Assembly: GCF_007197645.1 (NCBI RefSeq)
Contig: NZ_VKGK01000027.1
Span: 1 to 64,000, forward strand
Origin: Shewanella hanedai
GTDB taxonomy: Bacteria > Pseudomonadota > Gammaproteobacteria > Enterobacterales > Shewanellaceae
Length of the DNA: 64,000 nucleotides
Reading direction: 5' to 3'
This document shows positions 8,715 through 17,203 of this stretch, one piece after another; position 1 is the first letter of the stretch, and the number at the start of each line of letters is the position of its first letter. The translations under genes and the position numbers were made by a program. Below the pieces are notes generated by a model. The model saw nothing but the letters and a program-made list of their open reading frames with translations. It did not search any database and had not been told where the DNA came from.

Positions 8715-9670
8715 TTAGTTTTTATTGAAGCGCTTCTCTAATACAAATCCCATAATGCCACTGCAGAGTAAAAGCACGCCAAATATCTGCAACCAAGCAT
8801 TGATACTTAGGGGAATTTGCTCCTCTTTATCTAATCGGTAATACCGCTTGCCTCCTTCAACATTCATGACAAAACTTTGGCCTCTATTCTCCCTAATTAA
8901 CAGGTAATGTGTACCTTTGCGATTTGCCATCTCCAGTCGCTTAGCTTTCCTTAATGCACTGCCATTTTCTCCATCTGTATCAATACGACGAGACCAAGAT
9001 GAGAAGATATCATTGGGTTCATCGACTAATACTAAGCCTTGGGATTCATATTGATAGCGAGTTTCATTGAAAAGCTGTTTACTGGCACCGGTATATACCC
9101 AAACTACCTGATAATGCTCGTTTCAGAGGCGTTGCGCGAGTTCAATTCTAGACGCATAAGTGTAGAAATGGTGACTCCCTTTTAAGCTAATGCAACAACG
9201 AAGTGGGCTTGCGTAAAGCCTTCTACGATGGGTTTTAATGCTCTTTATTCTGCGTTATTGATTTTGCCAAGGGAATAGCCATTACCTATAATCAATGCCT
9301 TACCTAAAGTGCATTAAATTCCCACTGAATCCTGCATTTCCAAGTAGCTTGGGTATAAGTGTTAAACCTAAGATAATTAAGGCGCTAGAGGCATAAAGAT
9401 AACGTCGGATATCTCGGTATTTCATTTTATTTGTCTGTGACAACATGAGTTCAATATCAGGGATTAGATTGAGCTGTTGTTGGTTCGCTTTGGTATCAAT
9501 AGCCTCAATAAACTCTTGAGTACTTATCGAAATATCTCATTAGAGGGGATGGATTTATCATTCTCTAGTTTAGATAAGTAAGATTGCTCAATACCCGCAA
9601 GCTCGGCTAGCTCAGGCTGACTAAAGCCTCTTTCAGTTCTGAAGTGCTTTATCTGCTTTCCTATGGTCAT
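8715..9670 (-). pseudogene. decayed XRE-family regulator with membrane segments
   Basis: Pieces of one gene can be followed in order on the minus strand. Bases 9526-9670 encode an XRE helix-turn-helix (MTIGKQIKHFRTERGFSQPE, then AELAGIEQSYLSKLEND) that stops early at EIFR. After a frame change, about 9285-9520 encode TQEFIEAI... and a membrane segment YLYASSALIILGLTLIP. After further loss, 8715-9122 encode EHYQVVWVYTG...YQYESQGLV..., ending in a second membrane segment (AWLQIFGVLLLCSGIMGFVL). The last piece is open for ~136 codons, but its only in-frame ATG is well inside (8930). The order HTH, membrane helix, outer domain, membrane helix suggests a membrane-bound regulator. At least two disruptions are visible. 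Confidence 0.75.
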
Positions 9671-10012
9671 ACTAAAATCCTTGTATTGATAGTCATCGAA
9701 TAAATAGTTAGCTGCCGGCTGCAACTATATTCTTAGGTATTCCTGAATAAATAAGAAGTGGAATATTGACGCATACCGATGAATATTCTGTTCTACATCA
9801 TATAAAACTGTTCAGGACTGCTTAACACGATTCGAAATGCACTGAAGTGGATGGCCTTCGACAATGCTTAATTTTGCCCTCCTTAACATATTTATGTCTG
9901 TTTATTATCAATCAAAAAGATAAAGATATTCTGCGATATCCGTTGTTATCAATATGTGCTTGCAATGTTACCGTTTGGCGCAAATTAGATTGCTCGCTTA
10001 TCGGAGAAAAAT
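9671..10012. other. intergenic spacer between the pseudogene and a hydratase-like gene
   Basis: No gene or strong hairpin was seen. The stretch is AT-rich and must carry the promoter of the rightward gene at 10013; no unambiguous -35/-10 pair stands out. Confidence 0.5.
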
Positions 10013-10858
10013 ATGACACATGATCATTACGTCACTTTTAAGGTATCAAAAACAGAAGCCATTGTTACTGTTACGTTTGATTTCCCGCCTGTCAATATTC
10101 AAGGCATACAGATGCTGGAAGATTTGAATCGATTATCTGAAGCTTTGGAGAGTGATTCGAGTGCTAAAGTGGTGGTTTTCCAGTCTGCCCATCCCGAAAT
10201 ATTCGTGGCTCATGCAGATACTGGTTTCCTTAAAGATATTTCCACTAAGGCGGTAGCAAAAGAAGACGTTGAAATACTTTTTTTACAAAAAGTTTTACAG
10301 CGCATTAGTGCATTACCACAAGCAACGATTGCCAAAGTTGAAGGATTTGCTCGTGGTGGTGGTCATGAGTTTATGTTGGCTTGTGACATGCGGTTTGCTG
10401 CAAGAGGAAAGGCTAAATTCATGCAAATGGAAGTGGGCATGGGGATACTCCCTTGCGGTGGTGGAGCTTCAAGAATGGCCAGGCAAGTTGGTTTAGGCAA
10501 GGCGCTGGAAATTATCCTAAGTGCGCGTGATTTTGACGCCGATGAAGCACAAGCATACGGCACCATAAATTTAGCGTTGGATGCTGATGAAATCGACTCC
10601 TATGTTGACGCGTTAGCACATCGTATTGCACAGTTTCCCGCGGAGTCTATAGAGGCATGTAAGCGTGTTGTTTATGCATCGATTGACCTGCCAATAGAAT
10701 CTGCTTTAAAAGAGGAAGCGTATTGGCTCTACCAATGCATGAGTAAGACACCTGCTCAGAAACGTTTTCAATACGCGGATGATAATGGTGCACAAAATGA
10801 TATGGATAATCAACGTAACTGGGAAGCATTGGTTATTGGAATACAGGAAGTGACATGA
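10013..10858 (+). CDS. enoyl-CoA hydratase/isomerase family protein
   Basis: This is a 281-residue crotonase-fold protein. The oxyanion and CoA-binding stretch is visible as VEGFARGGGHEFMLACDMRFAA, then MEVGMGILPCGGGASRMARQVG. The two acidic residues that catalyse hydration in mitochondrial hydratase have counterparts here, E119 (GGGHE) and E140 (QME), one residue further apart than in the rat enzyme. The C-terminal part (~200-281) is longer and less typical, so the substrate may not be a simple fatty enoyl-CoA. The gene is monocistronic, with CGGAGAAA before the ATG. Hydratase, isomerase or another crotonase activity cannot be decided from sequence alone. Confidence 0.85.
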   Translation: MTHDHYVTFKVSKTEAIVTVTFDFPPVNIQGIQMLEDLNRLSEALESDSSAKVVVFQSAHPEIFVAHADTGFLKDISTKAVAKEDVEILFLQKVLQRISALPQATIAKVEGFARGGGHEFMLACDMRFAARGKAKFMQMEVGMGILPCGGGASRMARQVGLGKALEIILSARDFDADEAQAYGTINLALDADEIDSYVDALAHRIAQFPAESIEACKRVVYASIDLPIESALKEEAYWLYQCMSKTPAQKRFQYADDNGAQNDMDNQRNWEALVIGIQEVT

Positions 10859-10938
10859 CCGCTAAAAGCAGCTGAGTGTAAGTCTTCAGGTGTGTAAGTT
10901 GATATCAGTACATAGGATTTAGCGTGTGTCTGATGGAT

Positions 10939-10967
10939 AACGAGCTTAATCGTAGAATAAGCTCGTT
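10939..10967. terminator. hairpin between convergent genes
   Basis: A 10-bp stem AACGAGCTTA/TAAGCTCGTT is present, with only CTT after it. The sequence GAGCTTAA[T/C]CGTAGAATAA also appears inside the MITE-like element near 36162, so this may be a repeat fragment serving as a terminator. Confidence 0.4.
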
Positions 10968-10987
10968 CTTAGCTACGGGGTCTCAGG

Positions 10988-11311
10988 TTAATCAGAAAAT
11001 CCTTCACGCAAAAATAGGTGACGGGTTTGATTAAATAGAGACTCATCAGCTTGAATAAAGTTGATGGCCAGTTGCACGTTCTCGATGCGAAATTTAGGCA
11101 ACTTAGCGATTTCATACTCATTCATGACGATACTCATCGCTTCTACTGTCCACTCTGGTTCACCTAGACCGATATCGGTTTCATCGGGATCAAAGTGAGT
11201 CACCATCCAATCCTGAAGTTGCTGAGCTGTGATGGTTGAATCACCCCAAGATTTTAGGATATCGATGAGTGCTTGTTTGCTGATATTAGGTTTCGTTGTC
11301 TGGTCAGTCAT
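10988..11311 (-). CDS. small conserved protein, function unknown
   Basis: This is a 107-residue acidic cytosolic protein without recognisable motifs. It has helical segments (ALIDILKSWGDSTITAQQLQDWM and AEWTVEA-like WTVEAMSIVMNEYEI). I chose the ATG giving MTDQTTKPN, because AAAAGAG lies about ten bases before it; a longer frame begins at 11362. It is convergent with the hydratase-like gene and divergent from norB. No link to nitric oxide metabolism can be shown. Confidence 0.6.
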   Translation of the reverse strand: MTDQTTKPNISKQALIDILKSWGDSTITAQQLQDWMVTHFDPDETDIGLGEPEWTVEAMSIVMNEYEIAKLPKFRIENVQLAINFIQADESLFNQTRHLFLREGFSD

Positions 11312-11551
11312 AGAAATTGGCTCTTTTGGGTTCGTATTTGGCATAGATTGGAATCTTGGCAAAGGGTAACTGAATTGATAGATAAGTGCGAGGGTATCGG
11401 ACTAGGTGTGGTTAGCGGTTTGAACACAAGTGCTTGGATAGCATTTTTAGTTTAGAAGTCGGCAAGATAGCGGCAGAGTCGATGTTTAAAGGCGTGAGTG
11501 CTAGTCAATCAGTCATCGGAATAAGCCATTAATTTCATGACTTATAATGCT

Positions 11552-11579
11552 TTGGCACTGCTAAGGGGCGGGCTATATT
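11552..11579 (+). promoter_or_regulatory. candidate sigma-70 promoter of norB
   Basis: TTGGCA (11552-11557) and TATATT (11574-11579) are 16 bases apart. This places a start near 11586, upstream of an NsrR-like element. Confidence 0.5.
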
Positions 11580-11604
11580 GTTATCCTCTTTAGGACGTTT
11601 TAAC

Positions 11605-11627
11605 TTGATGCATATAAAATGTAGGTT
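11605..11627 (+). promoter_or_regulatory. NsrR-like operator in the norB leader
   Basis: The core GATGCAT-A-TAAAATGTA resembles the NsrR dyad (two AAGATGCATTT half-sites facing each other around one base). By eye, 16 of 22 defined positions agree. It lies 37 bases before the norB ATG, downstream of the candidate promoter, a position suited to repression that NO would relieve. No nsrR gene is in the window. Confidence 0.45.
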
Positions 11628-11663
11628 TAGATTGGGCGTACAACACTCAAGTGGAAGCTACTT

Positions 11664-13916
11664 ATGGAACCCCGTAGCCGTAACGCTTTAATCGTTTTAC
11701 TTGCCGTCTGTGTGTTTTCTTTTTCAATTCTCTTGTTCATTGGTAGTGAAATTTACCGGCAAGCTCCACCAATTCCCCAAATCGTCGTCGATACAGAGGG
11801 AAATCAAGTCTATAGCTATGATGATATCGATACCGGCCAGATGGCGTGGCGATCGATGGGCGGTCATCAGCTGGGTAGCATTTGGGGGCATGGTGCTTAC
11901 ATTGCTCCTGATTGGACTGCAGACTGGCTTCACCGCGAACAGCAGGCTTGGCTGGCGATCTCCGCGAGTCTCATCTACCAGAAAGATTTTGATTCCCTCA
12001 GTTATGAGCAACAGTTGATCTTAACGGATGCTTATCGGCGTGAAGCTCGGAAAAACACCTACAACCCTGATGATGGCAGCATAACTCTGTCGACGGTTCG
12101 GGTTGCGGCCATCGCAGTGGTGACAAATCACTATGTTTCTCTGTTTGGCAATGAGCCTGAAACAGAACAGTTGCGTAATGATTATGCCATGATGGATAAC
12201 ACGTTAGACACGCTGGAGCGGCGCGAGGCTTTTACGGCTTTTGTGTTCTGGACCGCTTGGGCCGCCATTAGTGAACGGCCGGGGCAGACTTATACCTACA
12301 CCAATAATTGGCCCTATGATCCCACCATGGGCAATGTGATCACCTCTGACTCCATTTTTTGGTCCATTTTAAGTGTTGTTTTTCTGTTAGGGGGCATCGG
12401 CGCGTTGGCTTGGTATCACTCAGCTATCAAGCATGATGAACTGCCCCATGTTGATGTAGATCCCTTGATGGAACGCAATGCGTTACCCGCTCAAAGGGCG
12501 ACCTATAAATATTTTTATACAGCAATTGCTCTGTTTGTAGTGCAGATATTTCTTGGTGGGGTAACTGCCCATTATGGCGTTGAAGGCCAAGAGTTTTATG
12601 GTATTCCAATTGCTGATTACATTCCCTATTCGCTGACTCGAACTTGGCATACTCAAATTGCCGTATTTTGGATCGCTACTATCTGGTTAGGCACGGGGTT
12701 GTTTGTCGCCACCGCTTTGTCAGGTCAAGAGGGTAAATACCAGAAACTAGGAATTAACCTGCTTTGGGGGGCACTATTGGTTGTGGTGGTCGGTTCCATG
12801 ATCGGTGAATGGCTGGCGATACAGCAGGACTGGATGAGTTTGGAAACCGGCTATTGGTTTGGCCATCAAGGACTGGAATATGTCGACCTAGGGCGTTTCT
12901 GGCAGATACTGCTATTTGCGGGACTGATGTTTTGGCTGGTGCTGGTCACGATGGCGGTGTATCCGGTATTTAAAGATAAGTCAGAGCAAAAACCGCTGTT
13001 TATCCTGCTTTATGTGTCAACCCTGTGTATCGGTTTCTTCTATGGCGCGGCCTTTATGATGGGAGAGCACACCAACCTGGCCATTAATGAATACTGGCGC
13101 TGGTGGGTAGTGCACTTATGGGTCGAAGGATTCTTCGAAACCTTTGCGACTGCGATTTTGGCTCTGATATTTGTGCGGCTTAAACTTATTCGTGGTCGCA
13201 GTGCCACCTTTGCCGTTTTGTTCTCGACCGCGATATTTTTAACCGGCGGTATTCTTGGGACCTTACATCATCTGTACTTTACCGGAACACCGACCTCTGT
13301 GATTGCCTGGGGATCCATGTTCTCCGCCTTGGAAGTGGTGCCGTTGAGCTTGATAGGCTTTGAAGCTTATCAAACCTATACCATGCGAAATAAAGCGCCT
13401 TGGATGGCGAGATATAAATGGGCGATTATGTTTTTTGTCGCTTCCGCCTTCTGGAATCTGGTGGGAGCTGGTTTACTGGGCTTTTTGATTAATCCTCCCG
13501 TCTCTTTGTATTTCATTCAGGGGTTAAATACTACCGCTACTCATGCTCATGGTGCATTTATGGGGGTTTACGGCATGCTGGGCATCGGCTTGATGCTGAT
13601 CTGCCTAAGGCATCATTTCGATCTCGATAGACGCACTAACAACTTACTTAAGGGGTCGTTCTGGTCGCTTAATATTGGTCTCGCAGCCATGTTGAGTATG
13701 TCGCTGTTGCCTGTGGGATTGATCCAGTTCCGTGCTGTACTTGAAAAGGGATATTGGTATGCCAGAAGCCCTGAAATATTGCAGAGTGAATTGGTGCGCA
13801 ATTTTGTGTGGGCGAGAATGCTGGGGGATGTATTGTTTATTATTGGTGGCGTGTTGCTGGGCTTGTTTGTCATGGGGTTAGTGATAAAGAGTTACAGGCG
13901 TACGCCTACAAATTAG
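11664..13916 (+). CDS. norB: quinol-dependent nitric oxide reductase (qNOR)
   Basis: This 750-residue integral membrane protein reduces two NO to N2O with electrons from quinol. The N-terminal ~220 residues form the hydrophilic extension found in single-subunit qNORs, which replaces the NorC cytochrome. The rest has about a dozen helices of the heme-copper oxidase type. Candidate metal ligands are H329 (RTWHTQI), H484 (HLWVEGFFE), H535/H536 (HHLYF) and H627/H629 (HAHGAFMG). Length fits the family. It converges with hmp and has its own promoter with an NsrR-like site, while the facing operon looks NorR-controlled. In a respiring Shewanella it probably detoxifies NO rather than completing denitrification. 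Confidence 0.95.
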   Translation: MEPRSRNALIVLLAVCVFSFSILLFIGSEIYRQAPPIPQIVVDTEGNQVYSYDDIDTGQMAWRSMGGHQLGSIWGHGAYIAPDWTADWLHREQQAWLAISASLIYQKDFDSLSYEQQLILTDAYRREARKNTYNPDDGSITLSTVRVAAIAVVTNHYVSLFGNEPETEQLRNDYAMMDNTLDTLERREAFTAFVFWTAWAAISERPGQTYTYTNNWPYDPTMGNVITSDSIFWSILSVVFLLGGIGALAWYHSAIKHDELPHVDVDPLMERNALPAQRATYKYFYTAIALFVVQIFLGGVTAHYGVEGQEFYGIPIADYIPYSLTRTWHTQIAVFWIATIWLGTGLFVATALSGQEGKYQKLGINLLWGALLVVVVGSMIGEWLAIQQDWMSLETGYWFGHQGLEYVDLGRFWQILLFAGLMFWLVLVTMAVYPVFKDKSEQKPLFILLYVSTLCIGFFYGAAFMMGEHTNLAINEYWRWWVVHLWVEGFFETFATAILALIFVRLKLIRGRSATFAVLFSTAIFLTGGILGTLHHLYFTGTPTSVIAWGSMFSALEVVPLSLIGFEAYQTYTMRNKAPWMARYKWAIMFFVASAFWNLVGAGLLGFLINPPVSLYFIQGLNTTATHAHGAFMGVYGMLGIGLMLICLRHHFDLDRRTNNLLKGSFWSLNIGLAAMLSMSLLPVGLIQFRAVLEKGYWYARSPEILQSELVRNFVWARMLGDVLFIIGGVLLGLFVMGLVIKSYRRTPTN

Positions 13917-13950
13917 GTGGAACATTCGTGAGTAGGGGAAATTATAAAGT

Positions 13951-13973
13951 CGAGGGCAATGAGCTTGCCCTCG
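13951..13973. terminator. hairpin between convergent norB and hmp
   Basis: A perfect 9-bp stem CGAGGGCAA/TTGCCCTCG with loop TGAGC is present. There is no good T tract on either side, so any terminator activity would be weak. Confidence 0.5.
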
Positions 13974-14000
13974 TGAACTGCTAGATTGCTAGCTTAAAGT

Positions 14001-15203
14001 TTATAGATCTGAGTGTGGACCAAATACTTCGTAGTGAATGCGATCATCATTCACGCCGAGTGCGACGAGTTGTTGCTTGGCAAACTGCATAAAGACAACT
14101 GGACCACATAGATAGAAGTCGCCATCAGTAACAGGTAATTGTGATTTCAACAGGGCCAAATTCATAAACCCTTGCTGAATATTGGCATTGTTATCCGCAT
14201 CATTCAGGCCACTAGTGTCGCGATACCAAGTATGGTGCTGAAGGTTAATTTGTTCACTTAATAGATTAACACGCTGATTAAATGAGTGTTGCTCTACATT
14301 TTCACAAGCATGCAGATAGAAAACCGGCTTATCAAACTGCTTATCGGCCAACATCTCTAGCATAGATTGCATCGGAGTGACGCCCACCCCTGCAGAGATC
14401 AGTACGACAGGAGCTTCGCGTTCGATATAGTGGAAATCACCGGCTGGTGGATAGACATCGACAATATCACCGACATTGAGGTAATCATGCAGGTGGTTAG
14501 AGACCACACCAGGGATCCCAACGGCTTCGCGTTTTACTGAAATTCTGTAGCTGCTGCCGTTGGCTTTATCTGACAGAGAATACTGGCGCATCTCCAGATA
14601 TTCGTGATTAGTTGGCGCGACTTTTATCCCTAAATATTGTCCAGATTCATAGCCGATAACGGGTAATTCATCGATAGGGACAAAGATAAAGCTAGTGACT
14701 AGGTTTGATTCTTCACGTTTCTCGACCACTCTAAACTGCCTTGCGCCAAGCCAGCCACCGGGTTGATTGGCGCTCTTTTGATACAGCTCATCTTCGCGTT
14801 GGATAAAGATACCAGCAAGTAAGCCATAAGCTGCGCCCCACGCTTCTTCAACGTCAGGAGTAAAGGCGTCGGGTGCCAGTTCTCGCAGGGTTTCAAGCAG
14901 ATGGTGGCCAACAATTGGGTAGTGATCTGGCTGAATATTAAAACTTGTGTGTTTATGAGCAATGCGCTCAACGGCGCCAGAAAGAGCCCCTAAATTGTCG
15001 ATGTTTTTAGCGTAAGCCGCAACCGCATTAAATAGTGCTGCAGGTTGACCACCAGTTTTTTGGTGGCTCATATTAAATATGTTTTTAAGCTCTGGATTGT
15101 GGCTGAACATTCTTTGATAAAAATGTTCAGTAATCGCTGTACCAGCAGATTCTAGTAAAGGAATGGTGCTCTTAACTATGCTGATATGTTTTTCAGATAA
15201 CAT
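14001..15203 (-). CDS. hmp: flavohemoglobin, nitric oxide dioxygenase
   Basis: This 400-residue cytosolic enzyme converts NO and O2 to nitrate using NAD(P)H. The globin domain (1-140) keeps the E. coli Hmp key residues at the same numbers: Y29, F43, Q53 and proximal H85 in IAHKH. The reductase part has the FAD motif RQYSLSD and the NAD site ISAGVGVTPM, and ends in CGPVVFM and the terminal VFGPH. Length is close to the E. coli protein (396). It is the last gene of the leftward operon, 44 bases after nnrS, and so is probably transcribed from the sigma-54 promoter at 17023-17038. Confidence 0.96.
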   Translation of the reverse strand: MLSEKHISIVKSTIPLLESAGTAITEHFYQRMFSHNPELKNIFNMSHQKTGGQPAALFNAVAAYAKNIDNLGALSGAVERIAHKHTSFNIQPDHYPIVGHHLLETLRELAPDAFTPDVEEAWGAAYGLLAGIFIQREDELYQKSANQPGGWLGARQFRVVEKREESNLVTSFIFVPIDELPVIGYESGQYLGIKVAPTNHEYLEMRQYSLSDKANGSSYRISVKREAVGIPGVVSNHLHDYLNVGDIVDVYPPAGDFHYIEREAPVVLISAGVGVTPMQSMLEMLADKQFDKPVFYLHACENVEQHSFNQRVNLLSEQINLQHHTWYRDTSGLNDADNNANIQQGFMNLALLKSQLPVTDGDFYLCGPVVFMQFAKQQLVALGVNDDRIHYEVFGPHSDL

Positions 15204-15247
15204 CTAAATATCCTTCTTGTGTAGGTAGTGTTTTTTTAATGAAAAGG

Positions 15248-16537
15248 TTAACTGGCTCGTTCGCTCATCAGAATGCGAGCGTAGTGCCAAATGAAAATCG
15301 AGAAAGCGGTTATCCAGCAAAGGGCACTGATATCCCAGCTTAATACTGGCATCTGTAATAGCGGCAGAATAAACCTCACTAATGTGCCGATAAATATCAA
15401 GGCAAAAGCGATGTTGATGGATGGATGTGGTTTAAGTGGTCTGCCTGTATGGCCTAGGGATACTCGAGCGATCATCGCGAGAATCATGCCACCTATGGTG
15501 CCAATAGTGATTAAGTGGAGTGCATCGGCAAAGCGTATTAAGTCGGTAAAGTAGCTTAGTCCCAATGCGATAAGTCCAAGTCCAAGTGCGAGGTAAGCCG
15601 CATGCAGTGACCAAAGTAGTGGGACTTTTCGTGTAGAGATTGGATCCCAGTACCATAACCTCAACAAGTGGATAGTACCGGCACTGATTAAGACAATGGC
15701 TGGAGTGAAAGGTAGCTCAACAAAATAGCCGCTGAAGAAGATACAGGCGCCGATAATGGTGACCACTGGCAGTGCCTTGTCGAGGATAGGCGTTGCTACC
15801 ACTTTAGCATTGCTTGCACCGCGTCCAGTAAAGAACGGGATAACTCGGCCTCCAACGATGCCAACTAGCAGTCCGAAAGTTAAGATCGCCGTGCGGGCTA
15901 GGTGTAAAGCAAGCTCATTATTGCCGCTATAATCGGCAATTAAAAAACTCATATTAAGCAGCATTATTACTGAAAGTAGTGGAATAAATTGATAGTTTCG
16001 TCGACTCTTAGCGCTGATAACCATAGAGGCCAGAAAGCCGATACAGGTTAACCACCAAACACCTTGTAGGACGATAGCGAGTACCTGAACTCTAGGATCG
16101 TCACTCCAGAGTAAAAGGCGAACTGCCAACCAGATTAACGTCAAGTTGAGTAAGGTGGCTCCATTGATACTGCGCTTATTGGTCCAAGTTTGTGCGGCTG
16201 TCAGCAGAAAAGCCACCGCGATGGTTGCACCAAATCCAAATAACATCTCATGAATATGCCAAGCAACAGGCGTTAACCCTGCGGTAGCCAGCGCGGGAAG
16301 GTATCCATGGAGAAAGAGAACCCACAACGCAATACTCAACACCGAGCTTAAGGTACTGACGAGAAACCATGGACGAAAAGCAAGATCCCAGAGGGGTTGC
16401 TGGGTCAATCTAAGTATCTTAGGCGACAACTTAGCACTCTCTTCAAGTTCTCCTGTTGAGTTGAGTTGTTGATTGAGCCTTGTTTTGCTGCTCTGCTGCT
16501 TATTTGGTTCATTTATCATATGGAGGGATTTGCTCAT
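15248..16537 (-). CDS. nnrS: NnrS family membrane protein
   Basis: This 429-residue protein has about twelve membrane helices after a ~55-residue hydrophilic N-terminus. The family motif WHIHEMLFGFGATIAVAFLLTAAQTWT is clear, and the His residues there and in later helices (GRVIPFFTGRG, HLITIGTIGGM) are those expected of this heme- and copper-containing family. NnrS proteins lessen NO stress by protecting metabolism and iron-sulfur chemistry. The gene sits between a small membrane protein (56-base gap) and hmp (44-base gap). The N-terminal extension looks charged and disordered. An alternative start at MINEPNK, six codons in, is possible. Confidence 0.9.
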   Translation of the reverse strand: MSKSLHMINEPNKQQSSKTRLNQQLNSTGELEESAKLSPKILRLTQQPLWDLAFRPWFLVSTLSSVLSIALWVLFLHGYLPALATAGLTPVAWHIHEMLFGFGATIAVAFLLTAAQTWTNKRSINGATLLNLTLIWLAVRLLLWSDDPRVQVLAIVLQGVWWLTCIGFLASMVISAKSRRNYQFIPLLSVIMLLNMSFLIADYSGNNELALHLARTAILTFGLLVGIVGGRVIPFFTGRGASNAKVVATPILDKALPVVTIIGACIFFSGYFVELPFTPAIVLISAGTIHLLRLWYWDPISTRKVPLLWSLHAAYLALGLGLIALGLSYFTDLIRFADALHLITIGTIGGMILAMIARVSLGHTGRPLKPHPSINIAFALIFIGTLVRFILPLLQMPVLSWDISALCWITAFSIFIWHYARILMSERAS

Positions 16538-16593
16538 CTACTGCTCTTATTCATCAAATGCTAATTAGAAATAGTGGTCTATGTTGGAGATCT

Positions 16594-16902
16594 TTAAAGT
16601 TGAATATTGCCTAATCCATGTAAGCCGATACAACGCATCACGTAACCTATTTTGACTGCTGTAGCAAAAAGAATGAGCGCAACATGGCTCGCTACTTGTG
16701 TCCATAAAGAGAAGTATTCATCATGGGTATAGCCAATAACGATGCAAATTATGATGCCTATCATGGCGATGGACATAGCGCCGTTACCACTGAGCAGAAC
16801 CCGCGAAAAATTCCGCTTATATTGTCTTGTTAAGGTGTCACTGTTAAGGCTAGACCATGTCGTTGAAAAGTGTGGTTGAGTTGCTGTGTGTGCTGTATTC
16901 AT
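16594..16902 (-). CDS. small two-helix membrane protein of the NO operon
   Basis: This is a 102-residue protein with a polar N-terminus (1-36) and two hydrophobic segments (about 37-58 and 66-88), ending CIGLHGLGNIQL. The start is supported by AAGGAG seven bases before the ATG. It is the first gene of the operon with nnrS and hmp and lies directly behind the sigma-54 promoter, so a role in the NO response is likely. It might assist NnrS or be a membrane sensor, but nothing in the sequence shows activity. The His and Cys near the C-terminus are the only obvious candidates for heme or metal contact. Confidence 0.7.
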   Translation of the reverse strand: MNTAHTATQPHFSTTWSSLNSDTLTRQYKRNFSRVLLSGNGAMSIAMIGIIICIVIGYTHDEYFSLWTQVASHVALILFATAVKIGYVMRCIGLHGLGNIQL

Positions 16903-17022
16903 ACGTAGACTCCTTAAAGTTGACCCGGTTGATTGCTGCCTATTGAGTGAGGATTCACCTAATGCTGTTTTACAGCTTCATCGCTTAATCGCTTCCTCTT
17001 CACTCTTTCACTCTTTTTATAA

Positions 17023-17038
17023 AGCGAATACTGTGCCA
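17023..17038 (-). promoter_or_regulatory. sigma-54 promoter of the orf102-nnrS-hmp operon
   Basis: On the minus strand, TGGCAC-N5-TCGCT has the GG and GC doublets exactly twelve bases apart, as required for -24/-12 recognition. It ends about 120 bases before the first gene of the operon and lies 60-90 bases from the two NorR-type sites, a normal enhancer distance. Confidence 0.8.
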
Positions 17039-17090
17039 GTTATTTAAATTTCTGATTTAATTGGTGTTTATTATGTGAGAATGATAGTGT

Positions 17091-17131
17091 GAGTCATTAT
17101 GACTACCACTATAGTGTAGTCATAATGACTC
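17091..17131. promoter_or_regulatory. paired NorR-type enhancer sites forming a 41-base palindrome
   Basis: Two sites, GTCATTATGAC (17093-17103) and GTCATAATGAC (17119-17129), each fit the NorR core GT-N7-AC. They are mirror images within a larger palindrome whose 15-base arms are perfect and whose centre is CACTATAGTG. Centres are 26 bases apart. The element lies between the divergent norR gene and the sigma-54 promoter of the nnrS operon. Confidence 0.8.
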
Positions 17132-17203
17132 TTGTGATGCCTTTTGTATCAACTCATGCTAACGTGTTGCTCACAGCAGTAAATCAATGAAACAGAGAGG
17201 TAA

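Noticed and set aside
11551..11571. Possible sigma-54 promoter for norB (TTGGCAC...)
   Set aside because: The GG doublet has no GC at the required twelve-base distance; the sequence fits a sigma-70 -35 element better.
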